A DNA stretch of 51,970 nucleotides from Desulfuromonadales bacterium (GCA_919902985.1 CAKKSC010000038.1:1-51970), one strand, 5' to 3'; shown: positions 15,272-23,048, numbered from the stretch's first letter. Program-made: numbers and translations. The notes: generated by a model not told the origin, from the sequence alone.

Positions 15272-17032
15272 TTGAGAATTGGAGAACTATTAATATCTCA
15301 GGGCCTTATAACTCCGGATCAGCTTGATATCGCGCTGAAGGAGGGGGGGCGCAGAGTCGGCAAGACTCTTATTAATCTTGGTTATGTTACGAATGAAAAC
15401 ATATCGAGGGCCCTTGCTAAACAGTTCAGTCTGAATTTCATAACTCTTAAAGATACAACTATCCCTTCAAGCGTGATTAATATCATTCCTGAGACTATTG
15501 CAAGAAAACACAATGCCTTGCCCGTTTCCATTGAAGAAGGCAATTCCATGACTGTCGCAATTGCCGATCCCCTGGATGTGTTGACCGTAGATGAACTGGC
15601 AAGGATATCCAGACTGAAGATCAAGCTTGTCGTGGCTACTGAGACAGATATCCTCAGGGCCATAGACCGTCATTATCTGGCTGCCAAGGGTATTGAGGAG
15701 TTTGCCAGAGGCCAGGACATACACAGAGTGGAGCTCCTGGATAGCGAGACCGAGTCAGCGGATAAACTCCATAGAATCGCAGATGAGGCTTCAGTCGTAC
15801 GTCTTGTAAACATGATAGTATCCCAGGCTGTAGAAAACAGGGCCAGCGACATACACCTGGAACCTGCTACAGAGACACTCAGGGTCAGGTTCAGGATAGA
15901 CGGAGTGCTACATGATGCTGCTAATCTCCCTGGGGCGCTCCAGCCTGCTGTCGTATCGAGGATAAAGATCATTGCCAATATGGATATAGCGGAAAAGAGA
16001 CAACCCCAGGACGGCCGCTTTGTCAGCAAGGTTGGACACAGGGGCGCGGATGACGTCCGAATATCAGGCAAAAACCTACAGTCACCTAACTGGCAAGCTA
16101 TGAGAAGGGCCGGAGACAGGGAGATAGACGTAAGGGTATCAACCATGCCTACAATGTTCGGGGAAAAGGTTGAGATGAGACTCCTCAACAAGGACTCAAT
16201 GCTTACAGACCTTGACGATTTGAGCCCCTGCGCTGAATCTGTCGAGCTGATGAAGTCCCTTATAAAGAGGCCCTACGGGATGTTCCTTATGACTGGCCCA
16301 ACCGGGAGCGGGAAGAGCACCACAATATATTCCCTTGTCAGCCAGCTGAATGCAGTGCAAAAAAACATAGTCACAGTGGAGGATCCGGTTGAGTATCAGT
16401 TAAACAGGATAACCCAGATACAGGTTAACCCCAAGGCCGGCCTTGGCTTTGCCGAGGCATTGAGGCATATACTCAGGCAGGACCCGGACATAATAATGGT
16501 AGGAGAGATAAGGGACAGAGAGACTGTTGAGATAGCCATACATGCTGCGCTCACAGGACATCTGATCCTCAGCACCCTGCACACTACCGATGCCGCCGGG
16601 ACAGTAGGCCGACTTATAGATATGGGAGTTGAACCTTTTCTTATCTCTTCCGCAATAATCGGGATAGCGAGCCAGAGGCTTATCAGAAAGATATGCCCGG
16701 ATTGCAAGAAACCTTATAAGCCGGATGATGCAGTTATCCGGGAGTTCGGTCTTTCCGGGACAGATATTCTTTACAGGGGAGAGGGTTGTGAGCGGTGTAA
16801 GGGAGAGGGGTACAAGGGAAGAACAGCTATTATTGAGGTGCTAAGGATGGGCGAGGCACTCCGGAAGCTCACTGTTGAAAAGGCCGACAGCGTTGCAATC
16901 AGGACGAGAATGAAAGAGATGGGAACACTAACCCTGCGGGCCGAAGGATTAAAGGCGGCTGTTTCCGGGATTACGACAATAGAAGAGGTCCTCCGGGCTA
17001 CCCAGGACATAGAGGATACGGAACAATATTAG
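15272..17032 (+). CDS. gspE: Pilus extension/secretion ATPase GspE/PilB family
   Basis: A 586-residue hexameric ATPase that powers pilus assembly. N-terminal MshEN-type domains (about 1-135; RIGELLISQGLITPDQLD is typical and can bind cyclic di-GMP in MshE) precede the ATPase core: Walker A GPTGSGKSTT near 343-352, an Asp box, Walker B HILRQDPDIIMVGEIRD, a His box (LSTLHT) and a zinc tetracysteine CPDC...CERC (about 475-510). Between QDGRFVSKV and REIDVRVST there is an insertion of about 28 residues (254-283) absent from usual PilB/GspE. The start codon is TTG, 5 nt after the pilQ stop. A palindromic element follows the gene. Confidence 0.95.
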   Translation: MRIGELLISQGLITPDQLDIALKEGGRRVGKTLINLGYVTNENISRALAKQFSLNFITLKDTTIPSSVINIIPETIARKHNALPVSIEEGNSMTVAIADPLDVLTVDELARISRLKIKLVVATETDILRAIDRHYLAAKGIEEFARGQDIHRVELLDSETESADKLHRIADEASVVRLVNMIVSQAVENRASDIHLEPATETLRVRFRIDGVLHDAANLPGALQPAVVSRIKIIANMDIAEKRQPQDGRFVSKVGHRGADDVRISGKNLQSPNWQAMRRAGDREIDVRVSTMPTMFGEKVEMRLLNKDSMLTDLDDLSPCAESVELMKSLIKRPYGMFLMTGPTGSGKSTTIYSLVSQLNAVQKNIVTVEDPVEYQLNRITQIQVNPKAGLGFAEALRHILRQDPDIIMVGEIRDRETVEIAIHAALTGHLILSTLHTTDAAGTVGRLIDMGVEPFLISSAIIGIASQRLIRKICPDCKKPYKPDDAVIREFGLSGTDILYRGEGCERCKGEGYKGRTAIIEVLRMGEALRKLTVEKADSVAIRTRMKEMGTLTLRAEGLKAAVSGITTIEEVLRATQDIEDTEQY

Positions 17033-17039
17033 GAGCAAT

Positions 17040-17193
17040 ACTGTTCACTTAAACCATTTACCCATCCCCACCCCAACCCTCCCCTTGAAAGGGAGGGAGT
17101 TAATTGCCCCCTCTCCCTCAGGGATTTATGCCCCGTGGGTAGAGGGTTAGGGTGAGGGTGGGGTAAAACTATAAAACAACCTAAGTGAACAGT
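17040..17193. mobile_element. MITE-like palindromic element between gspE and gspF
   Basis: A perfect 12-bp terminal inverted repeat (ACTGTTCACTTA at 17040-17051 and its reverse complement at 17182-17193) bounds a 154-bp, largely palindromic element with TTTACCC...GGGTAAA and CCCTCCC/GGGAGGG inner arms. It encodes nothing. It lies inside the pilus operon and ends 19 nt before the gspF start. Confidence 0.72.
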
Positions 17194-17212
17194 GTTGATA
17201 TTAAGGAAGGAT

Positions 17213-18433
17213 ATGCCGCAGTTTGCTTACAGGGTCAGGAACTATGAAGGAGAACTGATAACCGGCCAGGCCGAGGCGCAGGATAAGGGTGCCCTTCAGA
17301 GGAACCTGGAGGACCAGGGTTTTATACCGATATCCGTCAGCGAGATACGTAAGAAATTTGATTCGGAAAGGTTTAGGGCACTCTTTGAAAGTGTGAAGCC
17401 AGAAGACCTTATAATATTTACACGGCAGTTGGGGACAATGTACAAGGCAGGCATCCCTTTTGTACGCTCCGTAAAGGCTGTAAGCGAGCAGACCGGAAGT
17501 GAGAGCCTCAAGAAGATTATTAAAACTGTCAGGGCTGATGTGGAAAGGGGAGAGACCTTTGCCAATGCACTTTCGAGGCATCCGAAGGTATTTGATGAAC
17601 TTTATGTGAGCATGGTGGAGGCCGGCGAGGCAGGGGGGGTGCTGGATGATATATTAGCGAGGCTTTCCACACTCATCGAGAAGGATGCGGAGATTAAATC
17701 CAAGATTAAGTCGGCGACTCTGTACCCAAAGATTGTAGTAGGGGCACTGATTGCCGCTGTTGCAATCCTTGTGACCTTTGTCATCCCAAAGTTTGCAACC
17801 CTTTACGGAAACTTCAAGGTAGCCCTTCCTCTGCCTACCAGGATTCTCGTTTCCATATCCGTCATCTTCAGCAAATACTGGTATCTCATGGCCGTAGTAT
17901 CGATAGCGGCCGTCTTATTCTTCAAGTTTTTTATAAAAACCGGAACAGGAAGGGCATGGTGGGACAATACCAGGCTTAAGTTCCCCGTATTTGGACCTAT
18001 GAGTCTTAAGGCTTCGATGTCCAGGTTTTCGATGATACTTGGGACCCTCGTAAGTAGCGGTATTCCTATACTACTGGCCATGGAGATAAGCGGCAGGGCG
18101 GTCGGGAACGTAATAATAACATCCGAAGTGGAGAGGGTAAGGAACGAGATACGGGGAGGAAGCCCGTTGGCTGCCCCAATGGAGGATAGCGGTCTTTTCC
18201 CTCCCATGATGACTCAGATGGTGTCTGTCGGAGAGGAGACAGGTAAGCTTGACGAGATGCTGTTGCGGGTCGCAGATCACCTGAGCACTGAGGTGGACTA
18301 TACCATAAGAAACATGTCAACCCTGCTTGAGCCTATGCTCCTCGGCGTTATATTCGGGATGGTGCTCTTTTTAGCCCTGGCCCTCTTTCTTCCGATGTGG
18401 GACATGGTTAAGTTAGCGCAGGGAGGGAGATAG
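17213..18433 (+). CDS. gspF: Inner-membrane platform protein GspF/PilC family
   Basis: The polytopic platform protein of the pilus machine; it converts ATPase motion into pilin polymerisation. The ATG at 17213 (MPQFAYRVRNYEGEL, the family's standard start) has AAGGAAGG 3 nt upstream; an in-frame TTG at 17192 lies inside the palindromic element and is not credible. At 406 residues the length is normal. Two GspF domains (about 65-190 and 268-390) each have the Gly-rich loop (ISFVRSVKAVSEQT-like, VSMVEAGEAGGVLDD and VSVGEETGKLDEML) and membrane helices near 165-190, 218-242 and 370-395. Confidence 0.95.
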   Translation: MPQFAYRVRNYEGELITGQAEAQDKGALQRNLEDQGFIPISVSEIRKKFDSERFRALFESVKPEDLIIFTRQLGTMYKAGIPFVRSVKAVSEQTGSESLKKIIKTVRADVERGETFANALSRHPKVFDELYVSMVEAGEAGGVLDDILARLSTLIEKDAEIKSKIKSATLYPKIVVGALIAAVAILVTFVIPKFATLYGNFKVALPLPTRILVSISVIFSKYWYLMAVVSIAAVLFFKFFIKTGTGRAWWDNTRLKFPVFGPMSLKASMSRFSMILGTLVSSGIPILLAMEISGRAVGNVIITSEVERVRNEIRGGSPLAAPMEDSGLFPPMMTQMVSVGEETGKLDEMLLRVADHLSTEVDYTIRNMSTLLEPMLLGVIFGMVLFLALALFLPMWDMVKLAQGGR

Positions 18434-18497
18434 GGGACTGTCCCGGATTTACGGGCAAAGTGAAACGAAGCCGTAGAATCGGGACTGTCCCCCCATA
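18432..18497. repeat. Short spacer with direct GGGACTGTCCC repeats
   Basis: GGGACTGTCCC occurs at 18435-18445 and again near 18480-18490 in direct orientation; a related GGGGACTGTTCCC is at 19676. Such motifs commonly flank small palindromic or REP-like units in environmental bacteria. No coding potential is seen. Confidence 0.45.
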
Positions 18498-18500
18498 GGC

Positions 18501-18881
18501 ATGAATACCAGCGGCAGAACGACCTTTGAAACCCTGCTCATCACTTCCCTGGTTGGAGTCCTCCTGGTCATAGCAGTTAGCAACTTTCTCAGCTCGGTCA
18601 GGCTGACAAGAGAGGCCGCCCTGAGGATAGAACTGTCAAACATAAGGACATCCATAATTCTCTATGTTACTCTAAACCGCAGGCATCCTGATAGCTTGAG
18701 GGACATGGTCAGGGATGGTTATACACTGCCGACAGGGAGCGGTCTTATAAAATATAAATACATCGAAGGGATGGCCGTTGATAAAGACGGGAACCTTCTC
18801 GACACCTTTGGCGCCCCTTTCACTTACGAGAGTAGGACAGGATGGGTGAAGAGTTCTTCAAAGGGTTATGAAAGCTGGTAG
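18501..18881 (+). CDS. Type II/IV pseudopilin (GspG-like)
   Basis: A 126-residue prepilin-like protein. The start MNTSGRTTFETLL fits a class III leader: Gly5 at -1 and Glu at +5, followed by the hydrophobic helix LLITSLVGVLLVIAVSNFL. Arg at +1 is unusual because Phe is usual, so cleavage and N-methylation may differ. The C-terminal part (DKDGNLLDTFGAPFTYES) resembles the calcium-site end of GspG-type pseudopilins. It lies between gspF and the strongly promoted pilin and probably belongs to the operon. Confidence 0.82.
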   Translation: MNTSGRTTFETLLITSLVGVLLVIAVSNFLSSVRLTREAALRIELSNIRTSIILYVTLNRRHPDSLRDMVRDGYTLPTGSGLIKYKYIEGMAVDKDGNLLDTFGAPFTYESRTGWVKSSSKGYESW

Positions 18882-18909
18882 GATAGAGAGAGTCTCTTGC
18901 TAAAAATAA

Positions 18910-18938
18910 TTGACAAAACGATATTGACGGCTTATAAT
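18910..18938 (+). promoter_or_regulatory. Consensus sigma70 promoter for the major pilin
   Basis: TTGACA at 18910-18915, exactly 17 nt, then TATAAT at 18933-18938: a full consensus match and the best promoter in the window. It fits a highly expressed pilin that needs more product than the assembly genes upstream. Confidence 0.85.
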
Positions 18939-18994
18939 TTTACTCAAATTCCATTAAGGCAAATTTTTAAAAATAAAAAAGGGAGGTTTTGAAG

Positions 18995-19375
18995 ATGAGA
19001 AACGAAAAAGGTTTCACGCTAATTGAGCTTGTGATGGTTATTGTACTTCTGGGAATATTGGCCGCAGTCGCGATACCGAGGTATATTGATCTTCAGACGC
19101 AGGCGAGAGCAGCTGCATTACAGGGTGTTGTTGGATCGATAAATGGTGCAAGTGCTGTTAATTATGCTGGTGCGCAAGTCACAGGAGGTGGTGGGGTAAC
19201 AACCATTGGCTTGACATGCACTGCAGCGGCGACGGCTATTTTGCAGGGTGGAATGCCTACTGGTTATACTACAACTGCTGTTGTATTGGTTGCCGGTGCG
19301 AATACCTGCGTGGTGACTCAAACCTCCGGGGGTGCCACTGCAAATTCCACTATTCTTGGTGTTACAGCATTATAA
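18995..19375 (+). CDS. Type IV (MSHA-like) major pilin
   Basis: A 126-residue prepilin with the leader MRNEKG and the mature start FTLIELVMVIVLLGILAAVAIPRY, a textbook prepilin peptidase site with Glu at +5. I chose the ATG at 18995, 8 nt after GGGAGG; the TTG at 18989 is too close. Two cysteines in the globular end (GLTCTAAA and ANTCVVTQ) could form the D-region disulfide. The residue bias to Gly, Ala and Thr is typical of MSHA-type pilins. It has its own consensus promoter and is closed by a strong terminator, so it is a separate transcript. Confidence 0.93.
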   Translation: MRNEKGFTLIELVMVIVLLGILAAVAIPRYIDLQTQARAAALQGVVGSINGASAVNYAGAQVTGGGGVTTIGLTCTAAATAILQGGMPTGYTTTAVVLVAGANTCVVTQTSGGATANSTILGVTAL

Positions 19376-19426
19376 CATGCTGTAGGGTGTCATAATGTGC
19401 TAATTATTTAATTGTTCTGTATCTTC

Positions 19427-19451
19427 AGGCGGGTCTTTTGACCCGCCTTTT
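19427..19451 (+). terminator. Intrinsic terminator after the pilin gene
   Basis: A 9-bp stem AGGCGGGTC / GACCCGCCT with a TTTT loop runs into TTTT. It follows the pilin stop by about 50 nt. The rest of 19376-19726 holds a TIR element (19569-19648) and no credible gene. Confidence 0.9.
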
Positions 19452-19568
19452 GTATTTCCGCTGAGCCCCCTTGCGCGAAATTTCCTTTCCCTGGTGTTTC
19501 AAACCCTTTCCTTTGTTTCTTATAACCTTCCTTGACATAGGTGGCAGAATATTTTATCCTTAAGGCAC

Positions 19569-19648
19569 GGGCCTCTAACAAAAACTGGATTCCTGCTCAA
19601 AAGCGCTATGGTAATGATAGAATGTTTTTTGCATTTTGCAAGAGGCTC
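19569..19648. repeat. Small TIR element, family with GAGCCTCTTGCAAAA ends
   Basis: The right end TTTTGCAAGAGGCTC (19634-19648) is identical to the right end of the element at 29320-29450. The left end GGGCCTCTAACAAAA matches its inverse at most positions. The interior is unrelated to the other copies and noncoding. Confidence 0.5.
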
Positions 19649-19726
19649 AGATATAAATCTTATCTGTAAACTCTGGGGACTGTTCCCTTACCTTACAAGG
19701 ACGAACATAAAAAAGGAGGAATACTC

Positions 19727-19954
19727 ATGAATAAAATAAACGTAGTCGACACCCTCAAATTGTCGATCCCAGAGAGAATTCAACTGGTAGAGGATATTTG
19801 GGACACAATTGCAGCGCAGGCAGAGTCTCTGGAGCTAACGGAGGGCGAAAAAAAAATAATTGACGAGCGGCTTGAGGCTTATCATAGTAATCCTGATGTG
19901 GGTGCGCCGTGGAATGAGGTCTACGACAGGATAGTTGCTAAGCATGGAATATAA
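19727..19954 (+). CDS. Antitoxin of RelE/ParE-type addiction module
   Basis: A 75-residue protein of the short unstable-antitoxin family (putative addiction module component). Characteristic segments are LSIPERIQLVEDIWDTIAAQ and ELTEGEKKIIDERLEAYHSNP followed by PWNEVYDRI. It should neutralise the toxin encoded next and repress the operon. AAAGGAGG precedes the ATG. It overlaps the toxin gene by 11 nt. It lies in an accessory patch between pilus genes and a broken PIN/pilin copy. Confidence 0.9.
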   Translation: MNKINVVDTLKLSIPERIQLVEDIWDTIAAQAESLELTEGEKKIIDERLEAYHSNPDVGAPWNEVYDRIVAKHGI

Positions 19955-20249
19955 AATTATCATCAGGCCCGAGGCTGAAAAAGACTTGACGGAAGCTTTT
20001 GTCTGGTATGAAATGAACAGGCGCGGATTGGGGTTAGATTTCCTTTTACAAGTTGATGCCGGGCTAAGGTTTGCAGCGAGAGAGCCGGAGATACATGCGC
20101 CAGTCTATAAAGGGGTGCGAAGCCACATCATCAAGAGGTTTCCCTATAAGATAATTTATCTTTTTGAAAATCATAAGGTCATTGTCCTTGGTGTGCTTCA
20201 TGGTAGAAGAAGCCCCAATGTTTTGAAAAGGAGAATAGAGAGCATTTAA
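19944..20249 (+). CDS. RelE/ParE superfamily toxin
   Basis: A 101-residue toxin with the ParE/RelE fold: MEYKIIIRPEAEKDLTEAFVWYE at the start, FPYKIIYLFENHKVIVLGVLH in the core strands and a basic end RRSPNVLKRR. I start it at the ATG at 19944, inside the antitoxin gene; a TTG at 19935 is possible. Members are either gyrase poisons or ribosome-dependent RNases; the sequence alone does not say which. No truncation is visible. Confidence 0.9.
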   Translation: MEYKIIIRPEAEKDLTEAFVWYEMNRRGLGLDFLLQVDAGLRFAAREPEIHAPVYKGVRSHIIKRFPYKIIYLFENHKVIVLGVLHGRRSPNVLKRRIESI

Positions 20250-20256
20250 CAAATTT

Positions 20257-20370
20257 TCTTATGCAGATTGTTTTGCCGCAGCGACTGCCATAAGAAAAAA
20301 GGCGGTGATCGTCACTGGTGATCCGGATTTTAAAAGGTTTGAAGATATTGTTGAAATCGAATGGCTTTAA
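20257..20370 (+). pseudogene. 3' fragment of a PIN-domain toxin gene
   Basis: The frame reads SYADCFAAATAIRKKAVIVT and on to EIEWL-stop, the last 37 residues of the intact PIN toxin at 43719-44120 with one residue changed. The upstream part of the gene is missing; the RelE/ParE toxin ends 7 nt before it. It is part of the 194-bp repeat at 20257-20450 and has no start of its own. Confidence 0.9.
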
Positions 20371-20450
20371 CAGGAGCATATGCAGCGAGGATTTACAATA
20401 ATAGAGCTTGTAATGATTCTCACGCTTATTGCCATTCTGGCTGCGGTTGC
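20257..20450 (+). repeat. 194-bp direct repeat, copy A (PIN end plus pilin start)
   Basis: This segment aligns without gaps to 44007-44200. I count about 15 differences, roughly 92% identity. It spans the end of a PIN toxin gene and the first 24 codons of a minor pilin. Both copies have the same orientation and bracket about 23.7 kb. Confidence 0.92.
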
Positions 20451-20487
20451 GCCAGTGTTTGCTACCGGAGGTACTGGTACCTGGTAA
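20380..20487 (+). pseudogene. Truncated minor pilin (35 codons)
   Basis: MQRGFTIIELVMILTLIAIL begins like the intact minor pilin at 44130, but homology stops after AAVA. The frame then runs PVFATGGTGTW to a stop at 20485. It keeps a full leader, Glu at +5 and the membrane helix but no globular domain. It is probably a relic, though a processed 31-residue hydrophobic peptide could in principle be made; AGGAG lies upstream. Confidence 0.8.
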
Positions 20488-20550
20488 CTCGGCATAAATT
20501 ACTCGCGTAATGTGTTGTGAATATATCTTTGATTAGTTAATAATTATGCT

Positions 20551-20590
20551 AAATCAAAAGAGGGAGATTTCGGTCTCCCTCTTTTGATTT
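20551..20590. terminator. Strong bidirectional terminator
   Basis: A perfect 17-bp inverted repeat (left arm 20551-20567 AAATCAAAAGAGGGAGA, right arm 20574-20590) with a 6-nt loop TTTCGG. A- and T-rich ends on both sides allow termination in both directions. It separates the accessory patch from the convergent methyltransferase gene. Confidence 0.9.
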
Positions 20591-20683
20591 TGAAGATCGA
20601 CCTGGTGGCTCCGTATATCTGAGTGAAAAAGGCAGAAAGACTGTAGTCATGATATAGATAGATGTATCCGGTCAACATAGAGG

Positions 20684-20718
20684 GTAGCACCCGCCTACGG
20701 GCGGGTGAGGATTGAAAC
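20684..20718 (+). repeat. Solitary CRISPR-repeat-like sequence
   Basis: A 35-nt unit begins GTAGCACCCGCC, has a palindrome CACCCGCC-TAC-GGGCGGGTG and ends GAGGATTGAAAC, the typical 3' end of many type I and III CRISPR repeats. I find no second copy, spacers or cas genes in the window, so it is not an array. It sits 8 nt from the end of the methyltransferase gene. Confidence 0.6.
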
Positions 20719-20725
20719 CATCCTA

Positions 20726-21892
20726 TCAAAGGTATTTTGCCATATCCCTGAAGCTAAATCCTCTGAGTCTTGGCCTTTCCATCCCCTTGTGCTGAATGAG
20801 CACCTTAAATATTGAGCCCATCCCTCCAGGAAGAAGAAGCTTTTTCAGGGTTATATTATTTATGAATGCTTCACCCCCCCCAGCCCCCCCCTTATCAAGG
20901 GGGGGAGCAGAGAGAGGCTGAAACTCCTCTTCTATCCCGCATCCCATGAGGAAATATGACTGGTCTGTAAAGCCTGCGACCTCAAGACCAGCGGACTTAC
21001 CGGCTTCAGCCAACGAAGTAAAGTCAATGTGAGTGGTTATGTCCTGTTCACCGATATTCAGGTACGGGTCTTCGGAGGCCTGATGTTTGAAATAGCACAT
21101 CAGTGTTCCCCTGTTCCTTTCAGCTGAGTAAAGCTCTTTTCTCGGGTATCCGTAGTCTATTGTGATGATAAAACCTTTTTGCAGGCTCTTCCCGACGTCC
21201 TTTATCCAGTCAATGGCTTTAAAATTTACCTCTGTGGTATAGCCATCATCAAAACTGCCTTCCAATCCAGTCAGGAAATCTGTGAGTCTCTGGTCTGAGA
21301 TGCTGTCTTCTTTTTCAGTCAGGATGCCATTCTCAAGAGTGACGTATATCTCATTCCATAGACCATTGGAATATCTGACCTTGTGGACAGGGAAGGCGTC
21401 GATGAGCTCATTGGACAGGACTATCCCAATATTCTCTGAAAGGCCCTCTTTTATCTCAGGCACCCATGAGACCTTGTCCATCAGGCCTAATTCTTCTATA
21501 TGCCTTTTTTGTCTTTCAATAAAGTCCGGGCTTTTTTCAACGATAAAGTATTTGAGGTCATTAAAGAGGGTAGGGGACTTTTCCTTTGCGGATAGAAGGA
21601 TGTCCGCACATAAGAGCCCTTTACCTGCCCCTACTTCGACAACATTTAAAGGGGAGTGGCTCAGTATGAGATTCATCTCCTCAATCTGTCTCATTATACA
21701 GACACCGAAGACCCTGTGGACATCGGAGCTGGTGTAATAATCACCCTCTTTACCTATCCTCGCCTTTTTTGAGGTGTAATAGCCGTATTCTGGATGATAC
21801 AGGGCCATATCCATGAACTCTTCAAAGGTGATCCTGCCCCTTTCTTTGATCCGGCGCTTAAGCTCTGAAACGATAGACGGTTCTGTATACAT
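20726..21892 (-). CDS. MidA/NDUFAF7-like SAM-dependent methyltransferase
   Basis: A protein of the DUF185 family (MidA in Dictyostelium, NDUFAF7 in mitochondria, an arginine methyltransferase for a complex I subunit); the bacterial target is unknown. I take the ATG at 21892 (MYTEPSIVSELKRRI, 388 residues); a TTG at 21928 would add 12. The SAM site is VVEVGAGKGLLCADIL. Further family blocks are EYGYYTS near the start, GIVLSNELIDAFPVHKV and GFIITIDYGYP. Near the C-terminus a segment SAPPLDKGGAGGGE is encoded by an inserted C/G-run repeat and is foreign to the family. It is divergent from ubiU. Confidence 0.88.
   Translation of the reverse strand: MYTEPSIVSELKRRIKERGRITFEEFMDMALYHPEYGYYTSKKARIGKEGDYYTSSDVHRVFGVCIMRQIEEMNLILSHSPLNVVEVGAGKGLLCADILLSAKEKSPTLFNDLKYFIVEKSPDFIERQKRHIEELGLMDKVSWVPEIKEGLSENIGIVLSNELIDAFPVHKVRYSNGLWNEIYVTLENGILTEKEDSISDQRLTDFLTGLEGSFDDGYTTEVNFKAIDWIKDVGKSLQKGFIITIDYGYPRKELYSAERNRGTLMCYFKHQASEDPYLNIGEQDITTHIDFTSLAEAGKSAGLEVAGFTDQSYFLMGCGIEEEFQPLSAPPLDKGGAGGGEAFINNITLKKLLLPGGMGSIFKVLIQHKGMERPRLRGFSFRDMAKYL
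20874..20914 (-). repeat. C/G-run palindrome inserted in coding sequence
   Basis: CCCCCCCC...CCCCCCCCTTATCAAGGGGGGG forms an inverted repeat inside the methyltransferase gene. Its reading frame stays open and codes for a Pro/Gly-rich loop. Related runs lie at 23984 and 44640. Confidence 0.65.
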
Positions 21893-22040
21893 TCTGAAAA
21901 AGATACCTTCAATGCCTTTCTGTGTCAACCATTTGCCGCGGACCTTAATATAGCAGTAGGAAAGGCAAAAGTATCTTGTAAGGAAGTTGTTTGTTTGATA
22001 TAGTCAGAAGCCAGTTACATGAACATGCGGAGTGTAAATA

Positions 22041-23039
22041 ATGAAGAAGCTCGAACTCTGCTGTCCCGCCGGAAACCTTCCGTCCCTCAAGGCAGCCATT
22101 GATAACGGGGCAGACGTTGCCTATCTCGGATTTCAGAACGCCACCAACGCCAGGAACTTTGAAGGTCTGAACTTTTCCTTGAAGGAGATAGAGGAAGGTG
22201 TGGCATATGCCCATTCGAGAGGGAAGAAGGTCTTTGCAGCCATAAACACCTTTCCCCAGCTTGACGATGCAAAGGTCTGGTTCCAGGCGGTTGATGATGC
22301 CTACAGCCTGAAGGTCGATGCCGTTATCCTGGCCAATATGGGCGTCCTCCGGTATGCCCGCGACAAATACCCTGAGATGAACCTCCACCTCAGTGTCCAG
22401 GCAAGCTGCTCGAATATAGAGAGCATAAACTTCTACAAGGAGCATTTCGGGATAAAAAGGGTCGTCCTTCCAAGGGTCATGACCGTTGACGAGATGAAGG
22501 TCTTAAGGTCAAAGACGGATGTTGAGCTTGAGGTGTTCGCCCTGGGAGGCCTCTGTATAAATGTGGAGGGGCGCTGCTATCTGTCATCGTATGTGACAGG
22601 GGTATCATGCAACACTGGAGGGGTATGCTCTCCATCCCGTTTTGTGAGGTTTGAGAACAAAGATGACAAGCTCAGGATTACATTAAACGACATCCTTTTG
22701 AATGAACTCGCCTCTGATGAGTCATCCCCATATCCCACATGCTGCAAGGGCCGCTATTATGTGGACGGGAAGCCTTTCTATGCATTTGAGGAGCCTGAGT
22801 CGCTGAATGTCATGGAACTTATACCGAGGCTGGCAGATGCGGGAATTGACGCCCTCAAGGTTGAGGGAAGGCAGAGGACAAAATCATATGTGGCCCTTGT
22901 TACAAAGACCCTGAGGACGGCAGTTGACAGCTACTATCAGAACCCTTCAGGTTTTGTGATGAAACCCGAATGGATAAAAGAGTCTAATTCCTCCTTTGAG
23001 GGTTCTGCGCCGACATTGGGATGTTATTTGGAGAAATAG
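22041..23039 (+). CDS. ubiU: UbiU-like U32 family protein (O2-independent hydroxylation)
   Basis: A 332-residue peptidase-U32-family protein close to E. coli UbiU, which with UbiV and UbiT supports oxygen-independent ubiquinone hydroxylation. It opens KLELCCPAGNLPSLKAAIDN and carries the cluster ligands with the E. coli spacing: Cys172, Cys179, Cys196 and Cys235 (7, 17 and 39 apart). Other blocks are HLSVQASCSNIES, GRCYLSSYVTG and LKVEGRQRTKSYV. ubiV follows 9 nt after the stop. No ubiT or other quinone gene is visible, so the substrate may be a quinone precursor or something else. Confidence 0.92.
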   Translation: MKKLELCCPAGNLPSLKAAIDNGADVAYLGFQNATNARNFEGLNFSLKEIEEGVAYAHSRGKKVFAAINTFPQLDDAKVWFQAVDDAYSLKVDAVILANMGVLRYARDKYPEMNLHLSVQASCSNIESINFYKEHFGIKRVVLPRVMTVDEMKVLRSKTDVELEVFALGGLCINVEGRCYLSSYVTGVSCNTGGVCSPSRFVRFENKDDKLRITLNDILLNELASDESSPYPTCCKGRYYVDGKPFYAFEEPESLNVMELIPRLADAGIDALKVEGRQRTKSYVALVTKTLRTAVDSYYQNPSGFVMKPEWIKESNSSFEGSAPTLGCYLEK

Positions 23040-23048
23040 GAGAAGATA

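Noticed and set aside
20684-20718. A real CRISPR array
   Set aside because: Only one repeat unit is seen. No second copy, regular spacers or cas genes are in the window.
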